Shown: positions 1 through 18,928 of the stretch, piece by piece
Numbering within the stretch: position 1 is the first letter of the stretch
How the letters are laid out: each line of letters opens with the position of its first letter
Origin: Piromyces finnis
Lineage: Eukaryota > Neocallimastigomycota > Neocallimastigomycetes > Neocallimastigales > Neocallimastigaceae
NCBI GenBank assembly: GCA_002104945.1
Contig: MCFH01000001.1
Location: forward strand, 2,204,501 to 2,268,500
Reading direction: 5' to 3'
DNA: 64,000 nt
Translations under genes and position numbers: made by a program
The notes under the pieces: generated by a model
The model's database searches: none
Told to the model about the DNA's origin: nothing
What the model saw: only the letters and a program-made list of their open reading frames with translations

Positions 1-99
1 AATTAAATTTTAAAAAACTTTTATGTAACATTATTAACTATCTCAAATTATTTTATTTTTTTTTTTTTAATATTATTTCTTTTAACCTAAATATTATAG
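1..99 (+). other. 3' end of an intron of the giant Asn-rich gene
   Basis: AT-rich sequence with a T-run ends in TATAG at 95-99, immediately before coding sequence that is in frame with the large downstream reading frame. It enters in phase 1, so one base of the first codon comes from an exon outside the window. Confidence 0.6.
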
Positions 100-3000
100 A
101 CGATGAAAAAGCTGTTAAAAAAATCAAATTAAGTCAAAATATTTCAGATATTGATCTCCAAGATAAATTACTGTTAGAAAATGGAAAAAAAGTTAAACAA
201 AACAGTAATATTGATTCAAAAGTGGAAGAAGATAATAGTAATGAACATGAAAATGATTATGATTTTGATAGAAATACAAATGTTGATATTAAAAAAAACA
301 AATTATTAATTAAAATTAAAATTAAAAAAAATGAAATTAAGGATCAAAATACACATCGTACTATTAATGACAACCCGGATAAATCATCAAATAATAATAC
401 TTCTTATTCATTAGAAACAAATGATAATAAAGTTACTAACGAAGAAAAAGTACATAATGATAATAATAATAAGGAACATATAGAAGACAAAAAGAGTATT
501 AAAGTTTCGGAAGAAATAGAAAATTCAGAATTCAGTAATAATAAAAGTGATCAAGAAAATACAATTAATACGAACATAAGGGAAAGTTTTAATAAAAGTG
601 CTTCAAAAACCAAAGATATAAATAAACTTTCAAAAGATACTATAAATAATGAAAAATTATTAGATAATAATGATAAAATAAATATTAAAAATGAATTCAT
701 GTCAACAGTTATTAGTAGTAAAGTTAATAATAATAACAATAACAATAATAATGATGATGATGATGATTTGAAGAAAGCTAAATCTTCTGATATTCATAAT
801 AAAACACAATATAATATTGATAATGAATTTAAACAATTATTAAATGGTATTCAAAAACTGAATAAAAGTGTAATAAATGATGAAATATCTACAGGTGCTA
901 AAATATATAATAAATTATCAACAAATATTAACAACCAATTAGCAATAAGCGATTTATATAAATTGCCATCAAATGATCGTAATAGTAAAATATCATCGTT
1001 TACAACAAAAAATACTGTAAATATGAATAATTCAAATATTTGTAATGATAAAATAAAAACTGACAGCATACAAAATCTTAATAAAACACCAACTAATTTT
1101 TCAAATACTTCTAAAGGAAAAAATATTGATAGTAAATTAACTCTAAGTATTTTAAAATCAATTCAAGATAAATTACCAGCAAATTCCATAAGTATAAATA
1201 AAAATAAAAAGCAAACTAACGACATTACAAATAATTCACCGAAAAATAATACTATTGGTAACACATCAAATAAAGTCTCAGGCATCATAAATAATGATTT
1301 ATCAGTTTCTAGCTTAAATGTTAATTTGAAAGAACCATTTAGTAATATAAATAATGTTGATGATAAATCATCTTTTAACAATTATTGTAATCCTAAATTG
1401 AATAATAATTTTATTGATAATATCAATGGTAAAACACTATCTTATTCATCAGGTTTTGCAGACTCAAAACTCCAAAAGAGTAACATAAATACAATTAATG
1501 AAATATTTCAAATCACCCCACCTAACGAATGTAAGCAAGTTCCAAATAGTTCATGTAATATAGTAACTTATCCTGTGAGGTTTTCAGATATAGATAATAA
1601 TTTGATGTATAGTAATAATTTAAATAGAAATGAAAATGATGTGATATTTACACCCTCTTTAAATATAACTAATGTAAATCAAGATTATTTAAATACAGAT
1701 AATACTAATATTTATCATAATAAGTTAGATACAAATGATAATGATAAATATAATGATTATTCCAATTTATTGATTAATAAAAATAATAAAAAATATTATG
1801 ACGAATATTTTAATCTTCTAAATGCATCTAATAATGAAAAGTATCATGAATATATAAATATACTGAATACAGAAAAATGCAGAAAATATCATAATTATTA
1901 TAATCATTATAGACATTTACATATTAACAATCGTACAAATTCTAATAATTCATTAAACATGATAAATAGAATAAATATAATCCCGAATAGCAACAATAAT
2001 TTAACTAATAAAATATTAAAAAATCCAGATAATATAATCCAAAATAATTCTTTTAGTAATTCTCTAATGCATTCTAATGATTATTTACTTAATTCATTTA
2101 ATAGTTATGGAAATAATATTTCTAATAATAAGAATCAAATACTTAATAATAATATAAAAAATAATAGTTTTGTTAAACCGAATGTTCAATTTGAAAACAA
2201 TATGAGCAATAATAGTTTTTTGGATATCAAACAAAAAACTCAATTTAATAGTAATATTATTGATAAAAACCAATATAATTCCTTCGTTATTAATAATAAT
2301 AATCCATTGTCTAGAAAAAATAATAATATAAATAATAATCCAGTACCTTATGGTTTCAATACTACCAACAATAGTAATTTACTTAACGATATTAATAAGG
2401 AATTAGAAATAATTAATGCTATGTTATCATCTAAATATAATAAAAAGCATTTGAATAATTCAAAATCCAAGATACCAATAATTAATGAAAAATCATTAAA
2501 TGATGCCATTAACGAAGTATTTAAAAATAAAACGAAAAGCCATGGATATATTAATAATCAAGCATCCTCTAGTAACGTGAATATTAAAAAAGATGCTACG
2601 AAAAGTATTGTCAAAAATGAAAGAAAAGATTTAGATAATAATGGTGTATTATCGAAAATACCGCCTGAGAAATGTCAAAAACTTAATATTATAAATGTTG
2701 ATGATAATATTGGTAGTAAGCCTTCTAAAAAAAGAAAGAGAACACATAAAAACACGACATCCCATAATGATATTACTAAAAATGATATTATTGAAGTAGA
2801 AGAAGCAATTAAAGCAGTGAATCATAAAAAACATAGTAAATTAACTAAAAAAGCTAAAAATAAAATTGATATTATTGATATTGAAAATTATTCTGACAAT
2901 GAAATAAATAAAACAAATAGCGAAATCGATATTGATATTCTGAATAATAAGACATCCAAAAATAAAAAAGCAGCAAAACTTTCTAAATCAGAAAGACAAA

Positions 3001-6000
3001 CAAAAATTAACGAGATATCTTCAACACCAAATGTTTCCATCGAAAATTCAGTTATTGAGATTGATGATAAAAATGAAAATGAAAATAAAACGGAATTAAA
3101 CTCAAAAAAATATAAATCGCATTCAAAAAATAAGCATAAGCATACTTCTAAAAATAAAAGAAAAACTAATGTTAAAAATGAAATAGATATTGAAATTATA
3201 TCAGATGGCTCTTTTGATACACCAAAATCTATCAATTCTAAACCTTCTACCTCCGCCATTAATATTATTGATGTTGACTCTATTCCAGAACCAAAGTTAA
3301 ATAAAATAAAAATTAAAATAGAAAATAACCAAGCCTCTAAATCTTCAATAACCGACAACAGTAAATCATCAGTATTGGAAAATAAATTATTAGATAAATG
3401 GGAATCGAGATTAAGAGGTACTACCATTGCTAGTCGGTCAAAGCATCTTTATGTCTATCCAAAAAATATTTATTCTAATAAATACAACATTGAGAGCCAA
3501 AATTCTGTAAGGAAACCTGTGCTTGAAATAATTCATGATGATCAACAAAAATCCAAACATAAATATCAATATACATTCAGTAGCGATGAAGAAATTGAAA
3601 TTGACATTACAAGCTCTTCATCGGAAAAAGATAAAATAGAAGAAGATAGTATAAAAATAAAAAAGGATAATACATCATCAAAATGTATCAATGAAAAAAT
3701 GCCTATAGTGGATTCTAAATCATCTCCATTTTTGAGTACAAACAATACTACAGAAATTTCTTCAGGACCATCATCTCTAAGTGATGTTAAAACTGAATTT
3801 TTTGAAGATTCTAATAAAGTTTTGTTAATTGAAGATGAACCACCTATAAATAATGATAATACATCAGTAAATAAATCCGTTAATCCTTCGCATAAACCTA
3901 ATTTCACTTTTTCTTCCGATATTTTCTATTCCAGCCATACTAAGCCTAATTATATACCTCTTGAATTAGATGAATCAACATCAGAATCATCTAAAATCAA
4001 ATATGAGACTCGATCAAAGTCTCTTTTATCTATAATATCTTCTCCATCCCCCCATTCTTCTCCAATTTCAATTTCTAGCAATAAGTCAAAGTCAAAGAAT
4101 TGTAAACAACAGCATGTTTCAAGATCTTCATCTTCATCATCCCTTATTCTTAAAGAACAAAAAAGATCAACTAGTTCTAAACCGAAATCCAAGAATCAAA
4201 GAGAAAGAAATAAAAATGATTTCATTGGTATTATAAGTAATAATATAGAAAAATTAAAGGAAGAAAAAAAGAAAAAGGAACAAGAATTATTATTATATTC
4301 AGAAAAATATATACCCTCTTCCAATAAGCTTTCTATAGATATATACCCCTCTACTGTTAAATTACAAACATTAAATTGTGTTCAAGAAATACTTAATCGT
4401 TCTCAGATTATGCAATGTATGAAGATTCTTTTTAAGAGTAAAAAATACCCTAAACGTAAACGATCTCCTCGATATTACCCACAAGGAGGTAAAATCCTTT
4501 TTTACACCAAGTGTAACCCTATAAATTTTCATTATCGCTGGAAACCTAGACGTTTTAATCTTTTAATCTCTAAGAGAGTTTTTATTACATTTATTCGACC
4601 TTTAGTTCGTCGAATCTCCTGGGAGCAAGCATGGTATTTAACAAATATCAGTATTCTCATGACCTTTTTAAGAACCCAACTTCAAAATCACTGTTATCTC
4701 CTTAACTCAAAATATAGTAATCCTTCTATTCAACATAATAATAATACCATTAGACTTGCTTTAGATAGAACAAAAGGTAAGAATAGAGACCAATATTATT
4801 GTGATGATTTCAGAAGGAATCACCCACGTCGTAGTCAACGTGATAAATTTTCTTCTGGCATTATGAAATTTAAATATTCGGATAAATTGCTTCTGAATAA
4901 GAAAAAAGGTAAAGAATTAGATAAGGAAGATTCAAATATCAAAAGTATTGAAGATTCAAATTCATTTTTAGATAATATTACCGATTCCTTTAAAACTAGA
5001 AAATACCCAAAAATTGAAAAGGTAAAAATAAAGAGAATTATTATAAATGAAGTTATATAGGAAAATTGATATTGTTTTCTAAATTTTCTAATTATATATA
5101 TATATAAATATATTATTTTATAATGATCTTTTAAATCAATTAGATAAGTCTATTTAGTAATGCTTATAATAAACAATTAATGGAATTGCTTGATAAAAAA
5201 GATTATAATAGTTTAATGAAATATCTCTATTATGTAAACGATCCAAAAAATATTTCATTTAAATATGAAGCTATTAGATATTTAAAGAATTTTAATACTA
5301 TGAAAAAAAATAGTTATAATAGAATTAATCGAAAGAAATTTAAAAATCCATCTTACTTTAAAGGAAAAGGTTTCTTTGAATGGAGTTGTCCGGTAGATCA
5401 TTGTAATGAAAAGTACTCTTCATCTATCTATATTCCCAATATTAATAATATCTTGGAAAAAGAACAAATTTTCAGTAAACAATGGTATAAGCTTCATCCT
5501 TATAATAAGAATCGTCATGGCTATCTCCGTATGGTTCGCTTACTTGATGCTTTCCATCATTCATATAGATGTCATCAACAACATATTTTAAATATGCAAA
5601 TTCTAGAGCATCTCTTAAACCATCGTAAGGTAATACGAAAGCAAATGAATGAAAAAATTGAAGAAAGTATGGATGTTGAAGAAGAATATGAAGAACCTGA
5701 TTCTCTTCTTAAAGTACTTACATTCAATGGTAAACTCATTAATGCGTATAAACCATGTGCACCCTTTTACAAATACAATAAAAATGATCCACCTATATTT
5801 GGTCCACTAATTTCCATAAATAATGAGGTAAATTTCCTGTTTCATTATTCGAACAATTTATAAACTAAGAATGATATGTTTTTTTTTTTTAAATGGACAT
5901 TTATTAATATATATTTCATAATTCATTTATTGTTAATAATCCTTCTCTATAGATAAGCACGGAAATGGGAAATCGTGTAAAGTAAGTTAATAAAAAGGAA

Positions 6001-6346
6001 AGAAGAATAAATTTTATATAATAAAAATAAAAATAATTATATTCATTTATTCACAAATCTTTATATCTACCTCATTTTATTTTTTTTTTTTCCATTATTA
6101 TTTAAATATTGAAATAGTTCCTTTAAATCCAAATTGGTTAATCAAATCGAAGATCAAAAACGTAAAGAAACTGAAAGCCATTTTGTTATAAGTAAATTGA
6201 AAATAAAAAAAAAAAAAAAAAACTTTAATTGAATTATTATTGTATTAAATATTAACATTTTATTTTTATATTTAATATATAATATTCTTTATACGTCTAT
6301 AGAAAGGGCTTTTAGTGAATTTAAGAATGCTAAACTTAAAAATTAA
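100..6346 (+). CDS. Giant Asn-rich nuclear-type protein with SIM-like motifs (5' partial, five exons)
   Basis: I do not recognise this family. The visible part is about 1,916 codons. The frame is open upstream of position 222 to a splice acceptor (TATAG, ending at 99), so the start lies outside the window. My exons are 100-5021, 5144-5827, 5953-5981, 6118-6191 and 6303-6346; each junction has GT/AG ends and keeps the frame, and the stop is TAA at 6344-6346. The first two thirds are Asn/Ser/Lys low complexity. Around 2680-3850 there are repeated short hydrophobic runs followed by acids (IINVDD, IIEVEE, IIDIEN, VIEIDD, IIDVD, VLLIEDE), which resemble SUMO-interacting motifs, and a basic stretch KKRKR near 2730 that could be a nuclear localisation signal. 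The C-terminal part is less biased, with Cys/His residues (CPVDHC, RCHQQH) and Trp/Tyr-rich segments. A chromatin or DNA-repair role is only a guess. The exon structure is fairly secure. Confidence 0.75.
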
Positions 6347-8931
6347 TTATTTATTTATATATCATTATTTAAATTATTTTTTAAAGTAGTTCAATCCTTT
6401 ATATATTAATATGAAAATAGACTTTTAAAAAAAAAAAAGTTTAATATCTATTTACTTTTTTTTTTATCTCATACATTATATATATACATATATATTATGA
6501 TAAAAGTAATTGAATAAATAGATTTAAAAAATATGTATATATAATAGAATATAGAATTTCTATCACAAAATAACTAATATATCCACAGTAAAATATATCT
6601 TTTTTTTTATATATGAAATTTTTAGATCATAGATAAAAACAAAGCATAAAATATAAATAAATTTTTGGTATCAATAAAAATAGATATTAAACGGGAATGT
6701 AAATACAATATACCATATATAGAGTATTAATAAAATAATTATTTATATCAGTCAACATCAATTTTTTAAAACTTTTATTTTTATTAATAAATAAAATTAA
6801 AAACTATAGTGTAATTTTTCAAAGTTTTAAAAATATTATCTTTTTAAAAAAAAAAAAAGGATTAAATAGATTTTCATTTTCATAAAAAGAATATTAAAAG
6901 ATTTTGTTTTCTATGAAAAGTAATACTTTTGGGTATACTATATATTTATATTTATTATTAGGGATGTGTGATATAATAAACATATTAGTTATTTAATTTA
7001 TATTCGATAAAAACAATGTATCAAAAAAAGTCTGGCTAAGGTCAAATTTTGTCTGGCTACAAAATGTGGCTAAAATCCTGAAAAATGGGGGTACAAATAC
7101 TAAATATCATTATTTTTATTTTTATTCTATCTATAGTTCTACACCTGGTAATAATTAACTAGAAAATTTTATCTTTAAAACTTTATATTCTGAAGGTTTA
7201 TTGTTTATAATGGTTTATTTTTTAAGGGGAATAATTTAGTACCTCATTTCAAAAAGAAAAATACTTCAAATTTATTAAATAAAATTTATTGGATAACTAT
7301 AATTATTTAGGGAAGAAGAACATCTTTTTATCTGCCATAATGACTCCAAAAAAATATATATAGTATTATTGGATACTTTTTTCATTATTGACTTTGTATA
7401 TTCAAAGTTAAAGTTACAAAGATTTTAAGCTTTTAATTTCTTTTCAAAGATTTGTATTCAATTAAACTCTATAAGATTTTCTATTGAATAAATATAAACA
7501 ATAATGATTAACTATTTATTATTCTTTTATATTCTCTTTTTAAAAAAATGGTTTAAATATAATATCTTTAAAATAAAAATTTAATCTAAACTTTTTAAAT
7601 AATTTTTATTTTAGGGTGACATTTCTCCTATTATATTTTTTTCTTTTTTTTAATTAATATATTTTTGGAAAAAAAAAAATTTTTTTTCTATTATTTAATT
7701 AAAAAAAAGTTCTTTTAAATACAATTATTCTATATAAAATAGTATTATTTAATTCTTATGTTATATAATTTAAATAACTACAATAATATATAATTATTTC
7801 TAATTATTTAAACCTTTTAATTTAATATTAGAATAACCTATTCTTCTTAAAATACATTTAAGACGAAATAATATTATTTGGATATTCTTTTCAATGGCTT
7901 TAAAATTTAATTCATTAAAACTTTGCAAACTTTCATTATAAAGTATTTTATTTGGAATTTCAATATTATAAATATACTTTACAAAACCTTATTTATATTA
8001 AAGCTTATTAATTAATAAATGATTAAACAATGGAACATTTGTTTAAATTAAAATTGCTATTACATCATTAATGATTAATCGTATCATAGCATAGTGGTTC
8101 TATAGTGGTTATGTTATTTTATTATATTTTAGAATTTAAATAACAGAAAAATTTATATAATGTCACAAAGATTTTTAATTTATTTGTGTTTAATAGAATT
8201 TTTTTATTTCAAAAGATTTTGTAGACAATTTGTTATATATATCAGAGTATATTCATGTATATATAAATTTTTCTATATTAAATATAATAATTATATTACA
8301 ATATCAATATATAATTTTATATATTAAAAAACAATAGATTAATTAAAAAATTCAACAATAAAAATAATCAAAATGAGTAATATATTTCATGTGTATTGTT
8401 GTTAGGGTTGGCTCTTTGAAATTAAGCATCACTATTATATTTAGAGATAGATTTTTATATTAATTGTTTGTCAACTTTATTGATATAATTTACCAGCCAA
8501 CAAATTCTAAATAATAGATAAACATATTTATGAAATATGTATTTATTAAATTTAATATATTTAAGAAGCATGGCATACACGATCTATTGTTATCAATTAC
8601 AATCCACTATTTCATTTTAATTAAGATTTACATACATAATAAGTATAATAAAAAGCATTAAAAAAAAAAAAAAGTAAAGAAAAAAGTATATAAAAATATA
8701 ATTTTCTACCAAATTATATGCTTTTCAAAAAAAAAAAAAAAAAAAAAATTAAAAATAAAAAAAATATATATATATATATTTCATATAATACATAATAAGA
8801 TTTAAATAATAAAAAATATAAATATATATATCAATTTTTTTTTAATTTTTTACATTAGTAAAAATATAAAAAAAAAAAAAAAAAAAAAAAAAAACTACTA
8901 TAATAAATATTAGGAAATATATAATACAAAA
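6347..8931. other. Intergenic AT-rich DNA
   Basis: No coding frame is seen. The segment is AT-rich with poly(A) and poly(T) runs. One less AT-rich patch near 7020-7100 carries two copies of GTCTGGCTA (about 7030 and 7050) and a related GTGGCTA. It may be a remnant of a repeat element but has no identifiable ends. Confidence 0.5.
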
Positions 8932-10397
8932 ATGGTAAATAATTATGCAGAATTAGCTGCATTAGATAAAGATAAATTTATTGAAAATGGAGCAGACGCT
9001 AGTTTTTTTCAGTGGTTAGAAAGTAAAGGAACAAACTATAGTTGCTATGAGCAGTTTTTAAAAGGACAAACAGAGCAACAAATGATAAATAAAAAAATTG
9101 ATATAGTAAGAACAATAATATACTCACTACAATGTCCATTTACATTTATCTATTTTTATTGGACTTTATTGATTTTATTTCTACATAAATTTAATTTTAA
9201 AAAGCCGATTATGAAACTTATTTTACTTCATTATATATTAAGGTAGCATACAAAAATATTTAGCTATATAATTATATAATACATATATATATATATAAGA
9301 TATTAAGATATATGAAAAAAAAAAAAACTAAAATATAGTTAATTTTATTATTTATTTGTTTTCCTTCATCAAAATAAAGAACTTTAGGAGATATATTCAA
9401 TCAATTAGGTGAATTGTTTAATAATTATTACACTACTAATATTCATTATGAATTTTCTCCTCCAACTTATGATTGTAAAAACTATGCTATGCATCCATTC
9501 AAATGGTTCATGACTAGACAAATAAGTACAATTCTTTGGTACTCTGGTGAAATAATAGGTGATTGGTATCCATTACTTCGAACGCACGCTATTGTTAAGA
9601 ATAATAGATTAATATTGTTAGTATATGCAACATGTGGTATATTTAATTTTTCAAAAATCCTATTAATATTATTACACCTTTCCTATAATCCAGCAAAAAT
9701 GTACACAAACGAAGGGGCTTTTGATGACGATAAATCAATAAAATTTTATTCTTATTATTATATTATCCAATTTTTTATTATATTTACTTCAGTAATATAT
9801 GATTTATCCGTCTACTTTGTTTTGAAAAAAGCTATATTTAAAAAGAAAAATTATGATATTGGATTCCTAAAAAAGTTTAAAAATCTTTCTGAATATAGAA
9901 TACTTATTTCATGCTTTTTTAGTATAATATTTTTGCCAATTATAGCTGTAACCATAATAATTAAATTTTATACTTTATTAAAAAATAATTTAAGAGCATT
10001 AGATTTTTCATTTGAAGAAACAAGAATGATGATCACAAATATTCAATATTATATGATATTTATTGATCAAATTCTTTTAATATGCTATCGAGATCAAAGT
10101 ATCCAATCTAACTCAAATCAAAATCAAAATCAAAATTCAAATTTCTATAGTTCTAATAGTAATGGAAATATGAATATATCTTCAAAAATAAAAAATAATT
10201 TTAGTAATGAAAATTTAGAAACAATGAACATTATTGATACAAATGAAAATATGTATACAAAAATAATCAATAATAATTATTCCTTGAATAAAAATAATAA
10301 TAACAATTCTAATTATTATTTTAATGCATTAAATTCCAAAAATGAAAACCAAAAATTACAATATAATTATAACAGTGATAACCTTGGATGGATATGA
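8932..10397 (+). CDS. Multipass membrane protein of unknown family (two exons)
   Basis: Exons 8932-9242 and 9380-10397 join in frame through an intron with donor GTAGCA and acceptor ending AAAG, giving 442 residues. The start is the first ATG after a long A-rich leader. A soluble N-terminus of about 60 residues is followed by several strongly hydrophobic helices. The clearest are near residues 65-85, 180-205, 225-255, 275-300 and 310-330; two weaker amphipathic segments around the splice junction and the GEIIGDWYPLL region would bring the count to about seven. The last 100 residues are Asn/Gln-rich and probably cytoplasmic. A receptor-like seven-helix topology is possible, but no family motif is recognised, so no function is given. 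Confidence 0.75.
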
Positions 10398-13300
10398 AAA
10401 AAAAATAATAATAATAATAATAAAATAAAATGAAAATGTATAATTATCTTTGTAATATATAATAAATTTATATGTAATATAGTTATAAGTATTATAAATA
10501 CTATTAAAAAAAAATAAAATAAAATTTATTTTATTTTCAATAGTTGTAAAAAGAGAAACTTGTAGTGCTAATAAATTGATCTTTATATTGTCAAATTAAA
10601 GTTTAGTATTTTAATGCCTGCCTATTAATTAGATAGTTATATTGTTAAATTATTATTTCAGTATTAATTAATTAATTAGATTTTATATTGTTATATATTA
10701 TTTTAGACCAGTACTAATATTATAGTTAATAATATATATATTAGGGTTTATAAAAACTAATTTATGAAAGTAATTACAGTATAAAAAAATTTTTTTAAAT
10801 AAAATTTTATTTAAAAATATAGTTTATAGAATTATAAAATTGTAAATATATATATGTTAAATATTATACTTGTATAAATTGATTATTACTAAAAATTTAT
10901 ACTTTTAATAAAATGAATCACTAATAAATTATGGTATAATAAATATATATAAGCAGTTATAAAAAAAAAAAGAAATTAATATAGCAATATAACATAAGCA
11001 TCAAACCAATACATTACATATTATAATAGTTTTTTTAAATATATGTTGTTTTTTTTTGATCTTTTAAAGAAGATATTGTTGTAGGACATTAATAATTTAA
11101 TTCGTTGAAATATTACATTACATTTCAAATGGAATACATAAAATTCCATAGATTATTTATCCTTGTATAATATTTGACAAGGGTAAATAAATATATAAAA
11201 AGTATAAATATTAGGATTATTACAATAGTTATTTATATTATAATATATTAATAATTTAATATATTTAATATTGTTTTTATCAATAGTTATTAAAATATAT
11301 TATCCATTCAATACAATATATTATTTTTAGTTATTATAATATTAAATGATATGAATTGATAATTTATTCAAAACATTTTTTGAAATATTTAAAAACAATT
11401 TTTAAATTATTATATTATATTATTTTTATATGATATAATATATTTAATATATTATAGCAATGTTGTAATTCTTACTTTTGTTTATATTTTATTTTATTAA
11501 ATATTTACATTATAAAATGAACAATTTTTTAAAAAAAAATATTATACAGAATATGAATTAAAATTAATAATATATTTTTAATAATATATCGATAAATAAA
11601 TCTTAATATATTAAAATATACTTTATAATAAATTAAATTTCTATAATCATCCACAAAAAAAAGTTTTCATTATTCAATGATTTATTATTATTTTTTTTTT
11701 GGTATTATTATTATAATTAATAATTAATTATTATTATTATTCGATATATTAATACTATCAAAAACATATAAATAATTGATAATAATTATCACACCCATTA
11801 ATAATACTAAATAATCAAGATTTCATTTTATACTTTTTATTATAGCTAAATTTAAGCATACTAAAAGGATCTCCTATGTAAATAGTTGTTTGTTTTTTAT
11901 GAATAGTTTTAATTTATAAATTTTAAATGATGTATAGACTATTGATATTGGTATTAAAGGACTTTGACATCAATGTAGTCATATAATCCTTCTTTATTAA
12001 TGCCCATTTATTCAATTACAATTTAATCAAAATTAAAAATCTTTATTAATATATATTACATTAAGAAAAATTACATTTTATTTTTAATATGATTTACAAT
12101 TATTATGGCATACATTAATTATTTAGTCATTTATCTGTATATTCATTCATCAATTCTTTATTACAAAATCTCTATTATTGTTGTTATTAATGATGTTGTT
12201 GTTGTTGTTAATATATAATTCCACAGCTTCATTCCATCAATAATTAAAAATTATTTTTTTTTTTTTGGTTGAAATTTTTTAAATTTCTTGGTATAATTTT
12301 ATTTTTCAACTACAATTATAAAGAAATTCTATTATTAAGAATTTTTAAATGTAACAAATAACGAAAATAATTATATATAAAATCAATATATTTCAATATA
12401 TTGATTAAAAAAATTTTATATAAATATAAAATTTTAAAACGAAAATTACATTTTGAAAATAAAAATAAATTGACTTTTATAAAAGATTCCATTTATTATT
12501 CGTAAAAACTAAAAACTAATATTTATATATTAATGATACTTCTCGACTAAATATAACTATAAAATATTATTATTCATATTGTAAGTTTCTTATATTTTTA
12601 ATAAATAAAAAAAGATAAAATGTTTTTTTTTTCCTAAATTGTTAAAATATAAAAAGTTTTTTTTTTTTTTTCAATAATGTTATTAACTTTTATATTTTCT
12701 TTTTTCTTTTAATATATAATAAAATGATAATAATATTTGGTATTCTTTTTAAATAAAAAAATATATTATAGTATTGTATTATTGGTAGTTTTCCAATTGT
12801 ATATATAATAAATAATAAATATTGTATAAATATTAAGGTAAAAAAAAAAAGTCTTCATTGTCATTAATATTTATATATTGTGATAATTATAATAAAAGAA
12901 AATGTTTTATATATGTAATTATATTCAAAAAGATATATGAAAATATATATTTATAAAAAAGATGAATAAGGTTTATAATTTATACATATTTTATTTATAA
13001 ACATTCTTTAAATAATATTAATGAGTAAAAAATAAATAAGTAAATAAATAGCTCTTATAATGTATTAACAATAAAAGTAACAATTCATGTTCACAAAAAT
13101 AAAAGTCAATTTATAAAGATATATAGAGAAAAAAAAAGTTTATTTAGTAATTATAAATTTTAAAAGCAAAAAGTTAAACCCTATTAAAACAAACTCTCAA
13201 TTATATAATATAAACTCGATAAACAAGTAAAGTAAATAATTATATATACATAATTGTTAAAGTAAATTATAATAATTTTTAAAAGTAAGCTATCAAAAGT

Positions 13301-13874
13301 AGCTAAATAAAATTAATAAATAAAATAAATCAAAAAAATATAAAAAAATAATTACTTTCGATATTTGGTATATATAATATATTAATACTATTTAAATTAT
13401 AAATAGCAAACGATAACTTTATTATAATTAATATTCCATTTTAAGAAATATAGCTCTTTTTTTTTTAACATTCTTTAAAAAAAAAAAAAATAAATAAAAT
13501 AAAATAAAAAATAATAAATTAACATTCTATTTATTAATATTTTTGTTTTATTATTACTATCGTAGATAACTCAATCCACAAAATTTTATTTTTAATTTAT
13601 ATTTCAAAATTGACCTCTTTAATATCAAAAAACTATCATAAACAAAAATTAAAATATATCAACTTAACTAGAATTTATATATAACAATTAATTTAATATA
13701 TAGAAACGTCTTCTTTTTTTTTTTTTTAATATATCGGAAAATATAAAATCGCCATTTTTAAAAATTCTCATTTTTTAATACCTTTAAAAAAAATTAATAA
13801 TAATTCCATATTTATATATATGATAAATAAAAGTTTTATACAAATAATAAAATCATACTTTACATAATATAAAA
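10398..13874. other. Intergenic AT-rich DNA
   Basis: About 3.5 kb without a credible coding frame, tRNA or element. It holds short AT-only repeats and homopolymers. An imperfect hairpin lies near 11150-11188: 14-base arms around TTATTTATCCTTGT with one mismatch and a loop of about 10 bases. Confidence 0.5.
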
Positions 13875-18339
<4,465 letters not shown>

Positions 18340-18520
18340 AAATAGAATGTATTTAAGTAAAATAGCATATTTTATAAAAACAAAAAATAATAATAATAAT
18401 TTTTCAAATTTACAAATAACCAATATCCATTCAATTCATTAATAATATATTTATAGATTACTTATTTACTTATAATTAAAAATCAATTAAATAATTATTG
18501 ATTTTTATTAATTTTCACTA

Positions 18521-18551
<31 letters not shown>

Positions 18552-18716
18552 TATTCATTATATATTATATATTAATTCTTTATTTTCAAATATATAAAAA
18601 AAAAAGAGATACCAAAGGATGAATCATTAAATTCCTAAAAAAAAGCATTAAAAGTTTTATTAAATAAAAAATAATAATAAAATATTTATTTATAATATTA
18701 CGTAACTTAAAAAAGA
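18340..18716. other. Probable 3' UTR and intergenic DNA after the TPS gene
   Basis: AT-rich sequence with no coding frame, containing TA dinucleotide runs near 18533-18550. Confidence 0.45.
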
Positions 18717-18723
18717 TATCTAT

Positions 18724-18786
<63 letters not shown>

Positions 18787-18861
18787 TAATTATTAGTACG
18801 TATATATTTAAATAAAAATTAAAAGAAATAGAATTATATACTTATTTATTTATTTATTTGT

Positions 18862-18928
<67 letters not shown>

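Noticed and set aside
2888-3427. Open frame of 179 codons on the minus strand
   Set aside because: It is antisense to the Asn/Lys/Asp-rich coding region, and its Leu/Phe/Ser-rich composition is what the complement of such codons produces. The plus-strand frame continues across it with splice support.
8085-8120. tRNA-like stretch with repeated ATAGTGGTT
   Set aside because: There is no B box, anticodon arm or acceptor stem at tRNA spacing, so it is only a short direct repeat.
12160-12240. Asn-repeat coding exon on the minus strand
   Set aside because: Short GTT repeats could encode poly-Asn, but stops occur in or beside every frame and no splice context or flanking coding sequence is seen.
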